64,000 bases of DNA from an uncultured Roseburia sp. (GTDB lineage: Bacteria; Bacillota; Clostridia; Lachnospirales; Lachnospiraceae): the NCBI GenBank assembly GCA_934317215.1, contig CAKREH010000004.1, positions 67,235-131,234 of the forward strand. Direction: 5' to 3'. Every line of letters begins with the position of its first letter. Within the stretch, counting starts at the first letter, position 1. A program made the position numbers and the translations under genes. A model generated the notes under the pieces. That model ran no database searches. It was not told the origin of the DNA and saw only the letters and a list, made by a program, of their open reading frames with translations. Below, one piece after another: positions 8,262 to 16,458 of the stretch.

Positions 8262-9146
8262 ATGAATCAGAAAAAAGGGTTTGACAAAACAGCATGTGCC
8301 TTTATTGCACCAGCGTTTATCATATTTACACTTTTTATCATCGTGCCTACGGTATCAAGTGTATATTACAGTTTTACTTCCTGGGATGGCATAAGTCCCA
8401 ACATTAAATTTATCGGGCTGGCAAACTACAAAGAGATATTTACCAGTGCAAGATTTGGAAATGCCTTAAAAAATACGGTGATTCTGACCATTTTTATCTC
8501 TGTCCTGGAAAATCTGTTCGCATTGGCTCTTGCACTTATGGTCGACAATGTCAGATGGGGAAAAAATGTATTCCGGAGTGCATTTTATATTCCGGTATTA
8601 GTCAGTGGTATTGTATCCGGTTTTATCTGGAAGATCATGTACAATTATAATTTTGGTACGATCAACACGATGCTGCAGGACATCGGCATGGGAAATTTTA
8701 AACAGGACTGGCTTGGAAATACGGCACTCACACTGTTATGCATCGGTGTGGTTCTGGTATGGAAGGGAGCCGGTTATTATATGATCATTTATCTGGCTTC
8801 CCTGCAGAGCGTTTCAATGGATCTGATCGAGGCGGCACAGATTGACGGGGCAAATCCATTTCAGAGATTCCGTCATATTACGATGCCGCTCATCTCCGGG
8901 GCATTTACAATCAATTTTACATTGTCATTAATTAACGGTTTAAAAGTATTTGACCAGATTAATGTTATGACAGACGGAGGCCCGGGATTTACATCAGAGA
9001 CACTGGTGTATCTGCTTTATAAAGTAGGTTTTAATGAAGGAAGACAGGGATTTGGAACTGCTGTTGGCATCATGCTTTTATTTATCATTATCCTGTTAAA
9101 TACGATCCAGCAGAAGTTCTTAAGAAGCAGGGAGGTGCAGATGTAA
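8262..9146 (+). CDS. ABC transporter permease (MalF/LacF type)
   Basis: This 294-residue protein has six predicted membrane segments, the first at about residues 9-31 (FIAPAFIIFTLFIIVPTV). Near residues 190-210 it has EAAQIDGANPFQRFRHITMP, the EAA loop through which carbohydrate permeases contact their ATPase. It forms the membrane channel together with the next gene. I chose ATG 8262, which lies eight bases after AAAGGA, over the upstream in-frame GTG at 8232. Its stop overlaps the start of the second permease by one base, so the two are translationally coupled. No ATPase gene is present in the locus; such importers usually share a general MsmK-type ATPase encoded elsewhere. Confidence 0.93.
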   Translation: MNQKKGFDKTACAFIAPAFIIFTLFIIVPTVSSVYYSFTSWDGISPNIKFIGLANYKEIFTSARFGNALKNTVILTIFISVLENLFALALALMVDNVRWGKNVFRSAFYIPVLVSGIVSGFIWKIMYNYNFGTINTMLQDIGMGNFKQDWLGNTALTLLCIGVVLVWKGAGYYMIIYLASLQSVSMDLIEAAQIDGANPFQRFRHITMPLISGAFTINFTLSLINGLKVFDQINVMTDGGPGFTSETLVYLLYKVGFNEGRQGFGTAVGIMLLFIIILLNTIQQKFLRSREVQM

Positions 9147-9985
9147 TGGAAAGAGGAAAGAAAAAGGTAAAACCGACAGATATTATTTTATTTATTGTGA
9201 CAGTATTACTGGCAGTCCTGTTTATTTATCCGATCATTTTTGCACTGATGTCCGCCTTTAAGAGCAATGGCGATATTTTAAAGAATCCGGTTGCATTTCC
9301 GACATCTTTGTATCTGCAGAATTTTAAAGATCTGTTCGCACAATCCGATTTTGGAACAGCCATTATTCATTCGATCGTTCTTACTGTGATATCTGAGGTG
9401 CTGATCGTGTGTATCGTTCCTCTGGCGGCATATGGGATCGAGCGGAGAAAAAGCAAACTCACAGGGCTGATTTATACTTATTTTCTGGCAGGAATGATGA
9501 TCCCGTTTCATCTGTATATGTTTCCTTTATTTAAGGAATTAAAAATGTTTCACTTATTCGGAAATATGGTGGGACCGGTACTAGTCTATATTTCAGGCTC
9601 GATCGCCTTTGGAACACTTTTATACAGTAGCTTTTTAAAAGGAATCCCATTAGAGATCGAGGAGGCTGCACAGATCGATGGATGCACACCATTTCAGACT
9701 TTCTGGAAAATTACATTTCCTTTGCTTGGACCTTGTACCGGTTCTATGGTAATATTAAATGGACTGGGAATCTGGAATGATTATCTGATGCCATATCTGG
9801 TGCTGCCAAGTGGAAAGGCAAAGACCATTACAGTTGAGATTGCAGCGTTTGTGGGACAGTATTCCGCCAGATGGGATATTGTTTTTGCCGGAACAGTGAT
9901 TTCAATCGTACCGGCACTGATCATTTTCTGTATGTTCCAGAAATATTTCGTAAAAGGAATTACTGCGGGGGCAGCGAAAGGATGA
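9146..9985 (+). CDS. ABC transporter permease (MalG/LacG type)
   Basis: This 279-residue inner-membrane permease has six predicted helices, the first at about residues 12-34. The EAA loop reads EIEEAAQIDGCTPFQTFWKI at about 170-190. It pairs with the previous gene in a heterodimeric sugar channel. Its ATG shares one base with the previous stop (TAATG) and is preceded by GGGAGGTG within the upstream gene. The C-terminus (FVKGITAGAAKG) matches the usual end of this family. The sensor kinase gene starts four bases after its stop, so transport and sensing are co-expressed. Confidence 0.93.
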   Translation: MERGKKKVKPTDIILFIVTVLLAVLFIYPIIFALMSAFKSNGDILKNPVAFPTSLYLQNFKDLFAQSDFGTAIIHSIVLTVISEVLIVCIVPLAAYGIERRKSKLTGLIYTYFLAGMMIPFHLYMFPLFKELKMFHLFGNMVGPVLVYISGSIAFGTLLYSSFLKGIPLEIEEAAQIDGCTPFQTFWKITFPLLGPCTGSMVILNGLGIWNDYLMPYLVLPSGKAKTITVEIAAFVGQYSARWDIVFAGTVISIVPALIIFCMFQKYFVKGITAGAAKG

Positions 9986-9989
9986 TGGG

Positions 9990-11816
9990 ATGTCCGTTCA
10001 GAAGATTCGACATAAAAGTTTCAGTTTGTATCACAAGTTTGCAGTGGCGATCATTCTCATTGGTCTGGTACCGATGATGCTTTTGTCGACATTGATTACA
10101 AAACATATGATAGAAGAGTATAGAAATGCGTTAAGCACACAGTATGAACAGGCGGCTGGATATGTTTCCAGCAGCCTTTCTTCTATGTTTGAAACCTATA
10201 ACACGATCTCAAAAATGCCATATTATTATAATCTGTCGGCAGATGAAACGACCTACAATAATTATCTGTCTTTTGATAATTTCCGCAAGATCGTGTATGG
10301 GGAGGAATGGGAACCTGAACTGAAAGACGGGCTGCGGGAGAAAGAGATGAATGAATTCTTAAACTATCTTGGAAGTACGGACAGTAATATCGTGAGCACA
10401 CATTTTCTTGCGAGGGATTTAGATGGAACACAGCTTGCATTTCATCATAGCATGAATGGAACCTATTTCAGAAATGAAGTATTGTTTGAGGAGGTGACGG
10501 GATATGCAGGATTTGATACCTCCTCGAATAAAATGATCCTGATACCGACGCATAAGACCGGATATTTTAACGGAATATCTTCTCCGGTATTTACGATTGC
10601 GAGAAACTATTTTGATCTGAGGGGAGAGATTGGAAAGACACCGTACGTCGGAACCTTATTTATAGATGTCAATTTAAACAAGGTAGAAAAGATCTTCCGG
10701 AGTGTGAAGTTCAGCGGAAATGAAAAAATCTATGTGACAGACCAGAATGGAGCATGTTTTTACAGCAGTGAGAAAGGAAAAACAGGGACAGATATCAGTG
10801 CAGAACTCTCGGAGTTTGTGAACACAGACCGGCAGCTCGTCATCCGAACAGAAGAAAATGTGTATGGAATATCTGTCATTGTTGTCATGGATACATCAGA
10901 GGCATTTCGCAGCATAAAAAATCTGCAGAAAATCATTTATATGATACTGGGGTGTTCAGTGATAACACTTCTTGCCGCATCCATTTATTTTTCGAAACGC
11001 TTAACGAAGCCGATCCATGAGATGATGGAACAGATGGATCAGATCGAAAATGGAAATTTTGATATACAGCTTCCAGTCTATTCAACCGATGAGATCGGAA
11101 TTTTGTCAGAGCGGTTTAATCAGATGAGCAGCGCATTGAAAAAATATATCAATGAGTCTTATGTTGCGAAGATCAGACAGAATGAGGCGGAACTGACTGC
11201 ATTAAAATCACAGATATATCCGCATTTTTTATATAATACCTTAGAGATCATCCGTATGACTGCACTGGAAGATGACGAAAAAAAGGTGCCGGAAATGATC
11301 GAAGCACTCTCGGAACAGATCCATTACCTGATCGGACCGGTGCAGGATATGGTTCCATTAGAAAAAGAGATCGATATCGTGCGCAAATATGTATATCTGC
11401 TCAACTGCAGGATCACGGGAAAAGTCCAGCTGATTGTCCACGCAGAAAATGCGGAAAAACAGATGGTGCCGAGACTTATTTTGCAGCCTATTGTGGAAAA
11501 TGCATATGTACATGGGATTAAACCCAAAAATGGAAAAGGCAGTGTCATGATCGAGGTAAAGGAGGAAGATCAGATATTAGAGATCAGTGTTATGGATAAT
11601 GGAACCGGAATGGACAGCGGTACGCTTGATGGTATCCGGAGACTGTTAGAGGGGGATGAACCAGGAGTAAAAAATGAAAATGACTGGCAGAGCATCGGGC
11701 TCAAAAATGTACATGACAGGATCCGGTTTCTGTATGGAGATGATTTTGGAATAGAAGTGACAAGCACACCAGGTGTGGGTACGATGGTCAGGATCACAAT
11801 TCCTGAAAACCTATAA
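9990..11816 (+). CDS. YesM-type sensor histidine kinase
   Basis: This 608-residue membrane kinase has a transmembrane helix at about residues 16-38, a large extracytoplasmic sensor region (about 40-305), a second helix (about 308-332), a HAMP linker (LTKPIHEMMEQMDQIENGNF) and a His_kinase/HATPase unit. The phospho-acceptor is His412 in IYPHFLYNTLE, the signature of the LytS/YesM class; the ATP-binding N box includes QPIVENAYVHG, and DNGTGMD is the next box. It should sense an extracellular sugar, perhaps through the lipoprotein, and phosphorylate the regulator at 11851. Start 9990 follows AAAGGATG. Position directly after the importer permeases is typical for YesMN systems that control their own uptake locus. 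Confidence 0.92.
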   Translation: MSVQKIRHKSFSLYHKFAVAIILIGLVPMMLLSTLITKHMIEEYRNALSTQYEQAAGYVSSSLSSMFETYNTISKMPYYYNLSADETTYNNYLSFDNFRKIVYGEEWEPELKDGLREKEMNEFLNYLGSTDSNIVSTHFLARDLDGTQLAFHHSMNGTYFRNEVLFEEVTGYAGFDTSSNKMILIPTHKTGYFNGISSPVFTIARNYFDLRGEIGKTPYVGTLFIDVNLNKVEKIFRSVKFSGNEKIYVTDQNGACFYSSEKGKTGTDISAELSEFVNTDRQLVIRTEENVYGISVIVVMDTSEAFRSIKNLQKIIYMILGCSVITLLAASIYFSKRLTKPIHEMMEQMDQIENGNFDIQLPVYSTDEIGILSERFNQMSSALKKYINESYVAKIRQNEAELTALKSQIYPHFLYNTLEIIRMTALEDDEKKVPEMIEALSEQIHYLIGPVQDMVPLEKEIDIVRKYVYLLNCRITGKVQLIVHAENAEKQMVPRLILQPIVENAYVHGIKPKNGKGSVMIEVKEEDQILEISVMDNGTGMDSGTLDGIRRLLEGDEPGVKNENDWQSIGLKNVHDRIRFLYGDDFGIEVTSTPGVGTMVRITIPENL

Positions 11817-11850
11817 AATGTATATGCAATCGGAAAAGGAGTAGGATCAC

Positions 11851-13359
11851 ATGATAAAAATGATTTTGGCAGATGACGAGCCTGTCATTACAAGAGGAAT
11901 TCAGAAACTGTTAGACTGGAATTCACTTGGAATCGAGATTAGCGGAGAATTTGAGGACGGAAAAGCAGCATTTGAAGCGATCATAAAACAACAGCCGGAT
12001 ATTGCGCTGCTTGATATATCCATGCCCAAGATGTCAGGCGTTGAGATCTTAAAAGAATGCCATAAACTGGGACTGCCAACAAAAATTATTTTTGTCAGTG
12101 GATTCCAGGATTTTGAATATGCAAAGGAAGCGGTCAGTTATGGTGCTGTGGAGTATCTTTTAAAGCCGGTCATCCGCGAGGAACTGGTAAACGCAGTGGA
12201 AAAATGTATAGCCTGTTTGGGAAAAAAAGAAGAAACGGATATGACCATGAAGCATCAGGCGGCGGATGACTATGGAAAGCTGATCACGTTAGAGGATACG
12301 TCCTATACACCGGTCTATGCTGATCTTCTCTATCCCAAAGAGTGCATGGAACAGATGAAACGCCTCATGATGTTTTCATTTCAGAGTTTCTTAGAGGAAT
12401 ATCTTGATAAAAAATCTGTTGGCATCACATTTAACCGGAAAAATAACATTGTCATTGTGTTAAAAGAAAGCAGCCAGCAGGAAAATTACAGTGTACTTAA
12501 GAAAATACGGGAGGAAGCACAAAAGGAGATTGGACAGCAGACGGTATACATTATGGGGCGCATGGTAGAAAACATGAGTGAAATACCGGCGTCTTATGAG
12601 GAGTGTCTGAGATGCCGGGATGCAATTTTTTTTGCGGATGAAATGGCTGTGCCAATTTTGGAATGTGGAAAGCAGTTATTTGGCACTGAGGTGAGCAGGG
12701 AACATTTTGACCAGACCAGAAAAGAACTTATAAAAGCAGTTACAGAGCAAAAAAGAGAGAAATATCAGAAATATTTTGAACAGTTCAGAAGACTGGTGGC
12801 GAAAAGAGCAGACGGAAAAAAGGAGGATGCATGTTTTTATTTCTGTAACGCGATCCGTATGGTGGAAGAAGAACTGGTAAAACTCGGTGTTCCAATCAAA
12901 AGCATAGATATGAAAAGTCTGTTGGAGGACGGGAGAAAGTGTGAAAGTTTTAAGGAACTGTCGCAGTGCTATCAGAATATCTTAAATGGATATGCCGATT
13001 GTATCCAGAAACAGAATATAACTTCGGAAACGCAGACGATTGCAATTGCAAAAAAATATATTGCAGAGCATTATCAGGAAAACCTGACATTAAATATTCT
13101 TGCGTCCGAAGTACATATGAATCCATATTATTTCAGTGCATTTTTTAAAAAAAATGCAGGTGAAAATTTTAAAGATTACGTTGGCAGAATACGGGTGGAA
13201 CATGCAATGACGCTGCTGGTTTCGACCGATAAAAAGACATATGAAATTGCAATGGAAGTTGGTTTTTCCGATGCGAGGGCATTTGCGGATGCGTTCCAGA
13301 AACTGTATCATGAGACACCAAATGCCTACAGAAAACGGGTGAGTGGAAAAATCCAGTGA
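11851..13359 (+). CDS. YesN-type response regulator with AraC DNA-binding domain
   Basis: This 502-residue protein has an N-terminal receiver domain (1-120) with Asp55 in LLDISMPKMSG as phosphorylation site and Lys in EYLLKPV. A central helical region follows, and a C-terminal AraC-type double helix-turn-helix (about 400-500) ends in the signature EIAMEVGFSDARAFADAFQK. It is the partner of the kinase encoded just upstream. AraC-type domains bind two major-groove sites in tandem. Direct repeats spaced 21 bp upstream of three promoters in this locus (387/408, 6655/6676, 13367/13388) are the obvious candidate targets. The start at 11851 follows AAAAGGAG. The regulation is inference from arrangement, not shown. 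Confidence 0.93.
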   Translation: MIKMILADDEPVITRGIQKLLDWNSLGIEISGEFEDGKAAFEAIIKQQPDIALLDISMPKMSGVEILKECHKLGLPTKIIFVSGFQDFEYAKEAVSYGAVEYLLKPVIREELVNAVEKCIACLGKKEETDMTMKHQAADDYGKLITLEDTSYTPVYADLLYPKECMEQMKRLMMFSFQSFLEEYLDKKSVGITFNRKNNIVIVLKESSQQENYSVLKKIREEAQKEIGQQTVYIMGRMVENMSEIPASYEECLRCRDAIFFADEMAVPILECGKQLFGTEVSREHFDQTRKELIKAVTEQKREKYQKYFEQFRRLVAKRADGKKEDACFYFCNAIRMVEEELVKLGVPIKSIDMKSLLEDGRKCESFKELSQCYQNILNGYADCIQKQNITSETQTIAIAKKYIAEHYQENLTLNILASEVHMNPYYFSAFFKKNAGENFKDYVGRIRVEHAMTLLVSTDKKTYEIAMEVGFSDARAFADAFQKLYHETPNAYRKRVSGKIQ

Positions 13360-13366
13360 CAAAGTT

Positions 13367-13439
13367 CTAAAAAATATGGATATACAGCTAAAAAATATGC
13401 AGTTATTTCTTCTGGTAAAATGTTAGACTTCCTTATAAA
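13367..13439 (+). promoter_or_regulatory. kduI promoter with perfect 12-bp direct repeat spaced 21 bp
   Basis: The 12-mer CTAAAAAATATG occurs at 13367 and again at 13388, identical and 21 bp apart. A TATAAA -10 candidate lies at 13434-13439 with no good -35, as expected for an activator-dependent promoter. This is the clearest copy of the repeat also seen at 387/408 and 6655/6676. It shows that kduI-kduD is probably a separate transcript under the same regulator as the hydrolases and importer. Confidence 0.65.
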
Positions 13440-13475
13440 GAATGATGAAAGTGACAAGGGAGGAAAAGTGATATT

Positions 13476-14339
13476 ATGGAAGTCAGGACAGCTGTTTCAC
13501 CCAAAGATGTGAAACATTATACGACAGAGAGATTGAGAGAAGAGTTTTTGATACAGGAATTGTTTTGCCTGGATCAGATTAAGATGGTATACAGTCATAT
13601 AGATCGCATTATTGTAGGTGCTGCAGTTCCGGTAAAGAAAAAACTTGCACTTTCGACAGGTGAGGAGCTAAGAGCATCCTATTTTCTGGAAAGAAGGGAA
13701 TTGGGGCTGATTAATATTGGTGGTGATGGATTAGTAACTGTAGATAATCAGGTCTATGAAATAAATGCAAGAGAAGGAATGTATATCGGAAAAGGTGCAA
13801 AAGATATTTCGTTTGAAAGTAAGGATGAAATGAATCCTGCAAAATTTTATTTAAACAGTGCTCCGGCACATACAAGCTATCCTACTGTGCATATTAAACC
13901 GGAAGGAGAAGCAGAAAATGGAGTAGTTATCATTAAGGGCGAAAATAAAGTTGAATTGGGATCCTTGGAAGATGCAAATCACAGAATCATCAATAAATAT
14001 ATTGTAACCGGACAGGTTGAAAGTTGTCAGCTGGCAATGGGACTTACAAGATTGATGCCAGGAAGTGTCTGGAATACGATGCCGGCACACACGCATGACA
14101 GGCGCATGGAAGTGTATTTTTATTTTGATATGGGGGAAGAAGATTTCGTAATGCATTACATGGGAGAACCACAGGAGACAAGACATATCGTGATGCATAA
14201 TGAAGAAGCTGTTATTTCTCCGAGCTGGTCGATACATTCAGGATGTGGATCAAAGGCATATACTTTTATTTGGGGAATGTGTGGGGAAAACCAGAATTAC
14301 AGTGATATGGATAACATTGAAAATAAAGATTTAAAATAA
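13476..14339 (+). CDS. kduI: 5-keto-4-deoxyuronate isomerase
   Basis: This 287-residue enzyme interconverts 5-keto-4-deoxyuronate and 2,5-diketo-3-deoxygluconate in the cytoplasm (EC 5.3.1.17). Zinc ligands are visible as His205, His207 and Glu212 in PAHTHDRRMEVYFYF and His254 in SIHSGCG. They are offset by exactly nine residues from His196, His198, Glu203 and His245 of the E. coli enzyme, and the length is normal. It takes the product of the GH88 hydrolase. The start at 13476 follows GGGAGGAAA. kduD starts 13 bp after its stop. A promoter with the locus-specific direct repeat precedes it. Confidence 0.96.
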   Translation: MEVRTAVSPKDVKHYTTERLREEFLIQELFCLDQIKMVYSHIDRIIVGAAVPVKKKLALSTGEELRASYFLERRELGLINIGGDGLVTVDNQVYEINAREGMYIGKGAKDISFESKDEMNPAKFYLNSAPAHTSYPTVHIKPEGEAENGVVIIKGENKVELGSLEDANHRIINKYIVTGQVESCQLAMGLTRLMPGSVWNTMPAHTHDRRMEVYFYFDMGEEDFVMHYMGEPQETRHIVMHNEEAVISPSWSIHSGCGSKAYTFIWGMCGENQNYSDMDNIENKDLK

Positions 14340-14352
14340 CAGGGAGGAAAAA

Positions 14353-15144
14353 ATGGTTAATTTTTCATTGGAAGGAAAGACTGCACTTGTAACAGGTGCA
14401 TCTTATGGAATTGGATTTGCAATTGCATCAGCATATGCAGAAGCGGGAGCAACGATTGTTTTTAATGATATCAAACAGGAATTAGTTGATAAAGGCCTGG
14501 AAGCATATGCACAAAAAGGAATCAAGGCACATGGATATGTCTGTGATGTCACAGATGAATTACAGGTTCAGGAAATGGTTTCTAAAATTGAACAGGAAGT
14601 GGGTGTGATTGATATTCTGGTTAATAATGCCGGGATTATCAAACGTATTCCGATGTGTGAGATGTCTGCAACAGAATTCAGGAAGGTGATCGATGTAGAC
14701 TTAAATGCACCGTTTATCGTGTCGAAAGCGGTAATACCATCCATGATAAAAAAAGGCCACGGTAAAATTATCAATATCTGTTCCATGATGTCAGAACTTG
14801 GACGTGAGACAGTATCTGCATATGCGGCTGCAAAAGGCGGATTAAAAATGCTTACAAAAAATATTGCCTCTGAATATGGACAGTATAATATCCAGTGCAA
14901 TGGTATTGGACCAGGTTATATCGCTACACCTCAGACGGCTCCTTTACGTGAAAAACAGCCGGATGGAAGCAGACATCCGTTTGACCAGTTTATTATTGCC
15001 AAAACGCCTGCTGCGAGATGGGGTAATACTGAAGATCTTCAGGGTCCTGCTGTATTTTTAGCATCTGAAGCATCTGATTTTGTGAATGGTCATGTTCTGT
15101 ATGTGGATGGCGGTATTCTTGCTTATATTGGAAAACAGCCGTGA
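14353..15144 (+). CDS. kduD: 2-deoxy-D-gluconate 3-dehydrogenase / 2-keto-3-deoxygluconate-forming SDR
   Basis: This 263-residue short-chain dehydrogenase has the cofactor loop TGASYGIG at about residues 14-21, NNAG near 90, catalytic Ser and the YxxxK pair in SAYAAAKGG, and the usual C-terminal LYVDGG. Together with KduI it converts 2,5-diketo-3-deoxygluconate to 2-keto-3-deoxygluconate (EC 1.1.1.127 type). GGGAGG precedes the start and the gene is cotranscribed with kduI. The next steps (KDG kinase and KDPG aldolase) are not encoded in this window. The SDR family is broad, so the name rests partly on the kduI context. Confidence 0.92.
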   Translation: MVNFSLEGKTALVTGASYGIGFAIASAYAEAGATIVFNDIKQELVDKGLEAYAQKGIKAHGYVCDVTDELQVQEMVSKIEQEVGVIDILVNNAGIIKRIPMCEMSATEFRKVIDVDLNAPFIVSKAVIPSMIKKGHGKIINICSMMSELGRETVSAYAAAKGGLKMLTKNIASEYGQYNIQCNGIGPGYIATPQTAPLREKQPDGSRHPFDQFIIAKTPAARWGNTEDLQGPAVFLASEASDFVNGHVLYVDGGILAYIGKQP

Positions 15145-15190
15145 AAGATATTATATGGAATTGTAGAAAAATAAGAAATAAATAGAGTGA

Positions 15191-15228
15191 CAGAACCCGT
15201 TAATGATTATATTACGGGTTCTGTTTTT
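15191..15228 (+). terminator. Terminator after kduD
   Basis: CAGAACCCGT (15191-15200) pairs with ACGGGTTCTG (15214-15223), followed by five T. It closes the kdu transcript; the opposite-strand gene at 15242 ends just beyond it, so it may also help that one stop. Confidence 0.9.
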
Positions 15229-15241
15229 ATCTAACGTAAAT

Positions 15242-15544
15242 TTACCATGTCATTTTATCCGGGCTTTCCCCATTCCGTTCCCATGTAGGACGGTAATCTT
15301 TATCTCCTGTTTTATACCCTTTTGTCAGAGTGCAGAAAGAACCATTGTCTGCCGGGCATCCCTCGCAGCCGCGGATCTCAAGATTGGTTCCCTGATATGC
15401 ACCGTGGTCTGGTTTGTGCCAGGTTCCCTGTATGTAAATACTTTTACATACATCTGCATCGTCATTGCCATCGCCGCTTGCGAGATAGACGCCTTCGCAT
15501 AAATCTTCCTGACAAAATACCTGTGGTCGTTCGTAGTTTCTCAT
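15242..15544 (-). CDS. Small cysteine-rich protein of unknown function
   Basis: This 100-residue protein on the minus strand begins MRNYERPQVFCQEDLCEGVY and contains seven Cys, including a GCEGC pair, plus several Gly/Asp-rich turns. There is no signal peptide or membrane segment. GGAGGGTG stands about nine bases before the ATG, which makes it a real gene despite its size. The pattern RNYExPxV...EGVYxASG recalls a group of short uncharacterised proteins of Lachnospiraceae, but I cannot name a family. The Cys spacing could bind a metal or form disulfides. It is divergent from the fic gene and convergent with kduD; neither neighbour suggests a role. Confidence 0.7.
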   Translation of the reverse strand: MRNYERPQVFCQEDLCEGVYLASGDGNDDADVCKSIYIQGTWHKPDHGAYQGTNLEIRGCEGCPADNGSFCTLTKGYKTGDKDYRPTWERNGESPDKMTW

Positions 15545-15703
15545 AAAAATACACCCTCCATTCTTGAATCTATATGTCCGCTTTCAGCATACTATTGTAA
15601 AGGTTCCGGGTACATGGATAAATGTGTCATTTTTTATTCAGGTGTGTTTTTTATATGATTTTCTGCGTTTTTATAGACAAAAATGAATTTGCCGCCAGTA
15701 ATG

Positions 15704-15712
15704 TGTTATAAT
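15704..15712 (+). promoter_or_regulatory. Extended -10 promoter of the fic gene
   Basis: TGTTATAAT forms an extended -10 (TGn plus TATAAT at 15707-15712), 34 bases before the GTG start. No good -35 lies at 17 bp spacing. Confidence 0.5.
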
Positions 15713-15746
15713 TGAATAATCCAGAAAGTGAACGGAGGAAAACAGA

Positions 15747-16322
15747 GTGTCAGCCAATCAGGAAAAACAGCAGTCCAAAACATTGTTAGATATTCTGAGA
15801 GAAGAAAAAGCAGATAAGTATCAAGGCGGTATCTATCATAAAACACAGATTGATTTAACCTATCATCCAAATCATATGAAAGGAAGCCGTCTGACTTTAA
15901 AAAATGGAACCAGTGATTCCAGAAAAGACTGGTTTGCTGTTGGAGATTATAAAAAGATGCCAAATGGGGTCGGGGGTATGGAGATTACATTACCGGAGCA
16001 GGTATCCGGTAAAATAAAAAAACTGCTGGCAGAATATAATGCGAAAGAAGAAAAGTCTTTGGAAGATATTTTGGATTTTCATGTGAAGTTTGAAAGAATT
16101 CATCCGTTTCAGGATGGCAACGGACGTGTTGGCAGGCTGATCATGTTTCAAGAGTGTATGAAATATAATATTGTTCCATTTATTATCGAAGATGATTTAA
16201 AAATGTTCTACTATCGGGGACTGAAAGAATGGGACAATGAAAAAGGATATTTGACAGATACCTGTCTTACGGCACAGGACAGATATAAAGCGTATCTTGA
16301 TTATTTCCGAATTGATTATTGA
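15747..16322 (+). CDS. Fic-family protein, internally shortened
   Basis: This 191-residue protein carries the Fic active-site motif HPFQDGNGR with catalytic His119. Fic proteins transfer AMP or other phosphate groups from a nucleotide to a target hydroxyl. It starts at GTG 15747, with GGAGGAAA ahead. Compared with the close family as I remember it, two things are odd. The N-terminal segment runs KGSRLT directly into LKNGTSDSRKDWF (junction near 15896), skipping about 60 residues that normally lie between. In the inhibitory motif (S/T)xxxE(G/N) of the N-terminal helix, Ser is Pro41 and Glu is Lys45 (PNHMKG). The protein may be unregulated, or unstable and decaying. A broken AAA-ATPase gene follows. 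Confidence 0.78.
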   Translation: MSANQEKQQSKTLLDILREEKADKYQGGIYHKTQIDLTYHPNHMKGSRLTLKNGTSDSRKDWFAVGDYKKMPNGVGGMEITLPEQVSGKIKKLLAEYNAKEEKSLEDILDFHVKFERIHPFQDGNGRVGRLIMFQECMKYNIVPFIIEDDLKMFYYRGLKEWDNEKGYLTDTCLTAQDRYKAYLDYFRIDY

Positions 16323-16458
16323 TCATTTTAAGAAAACTCACAGAAAATAAAAATCCTTTCAAACTGATCAAAAGATAGATATAATATGTTCAGGCAGTAG
16401 AGAACGTCAAAAACGTGTAAACATAATTACACGATAAACAGGAAAGTATAGGTAAAAT

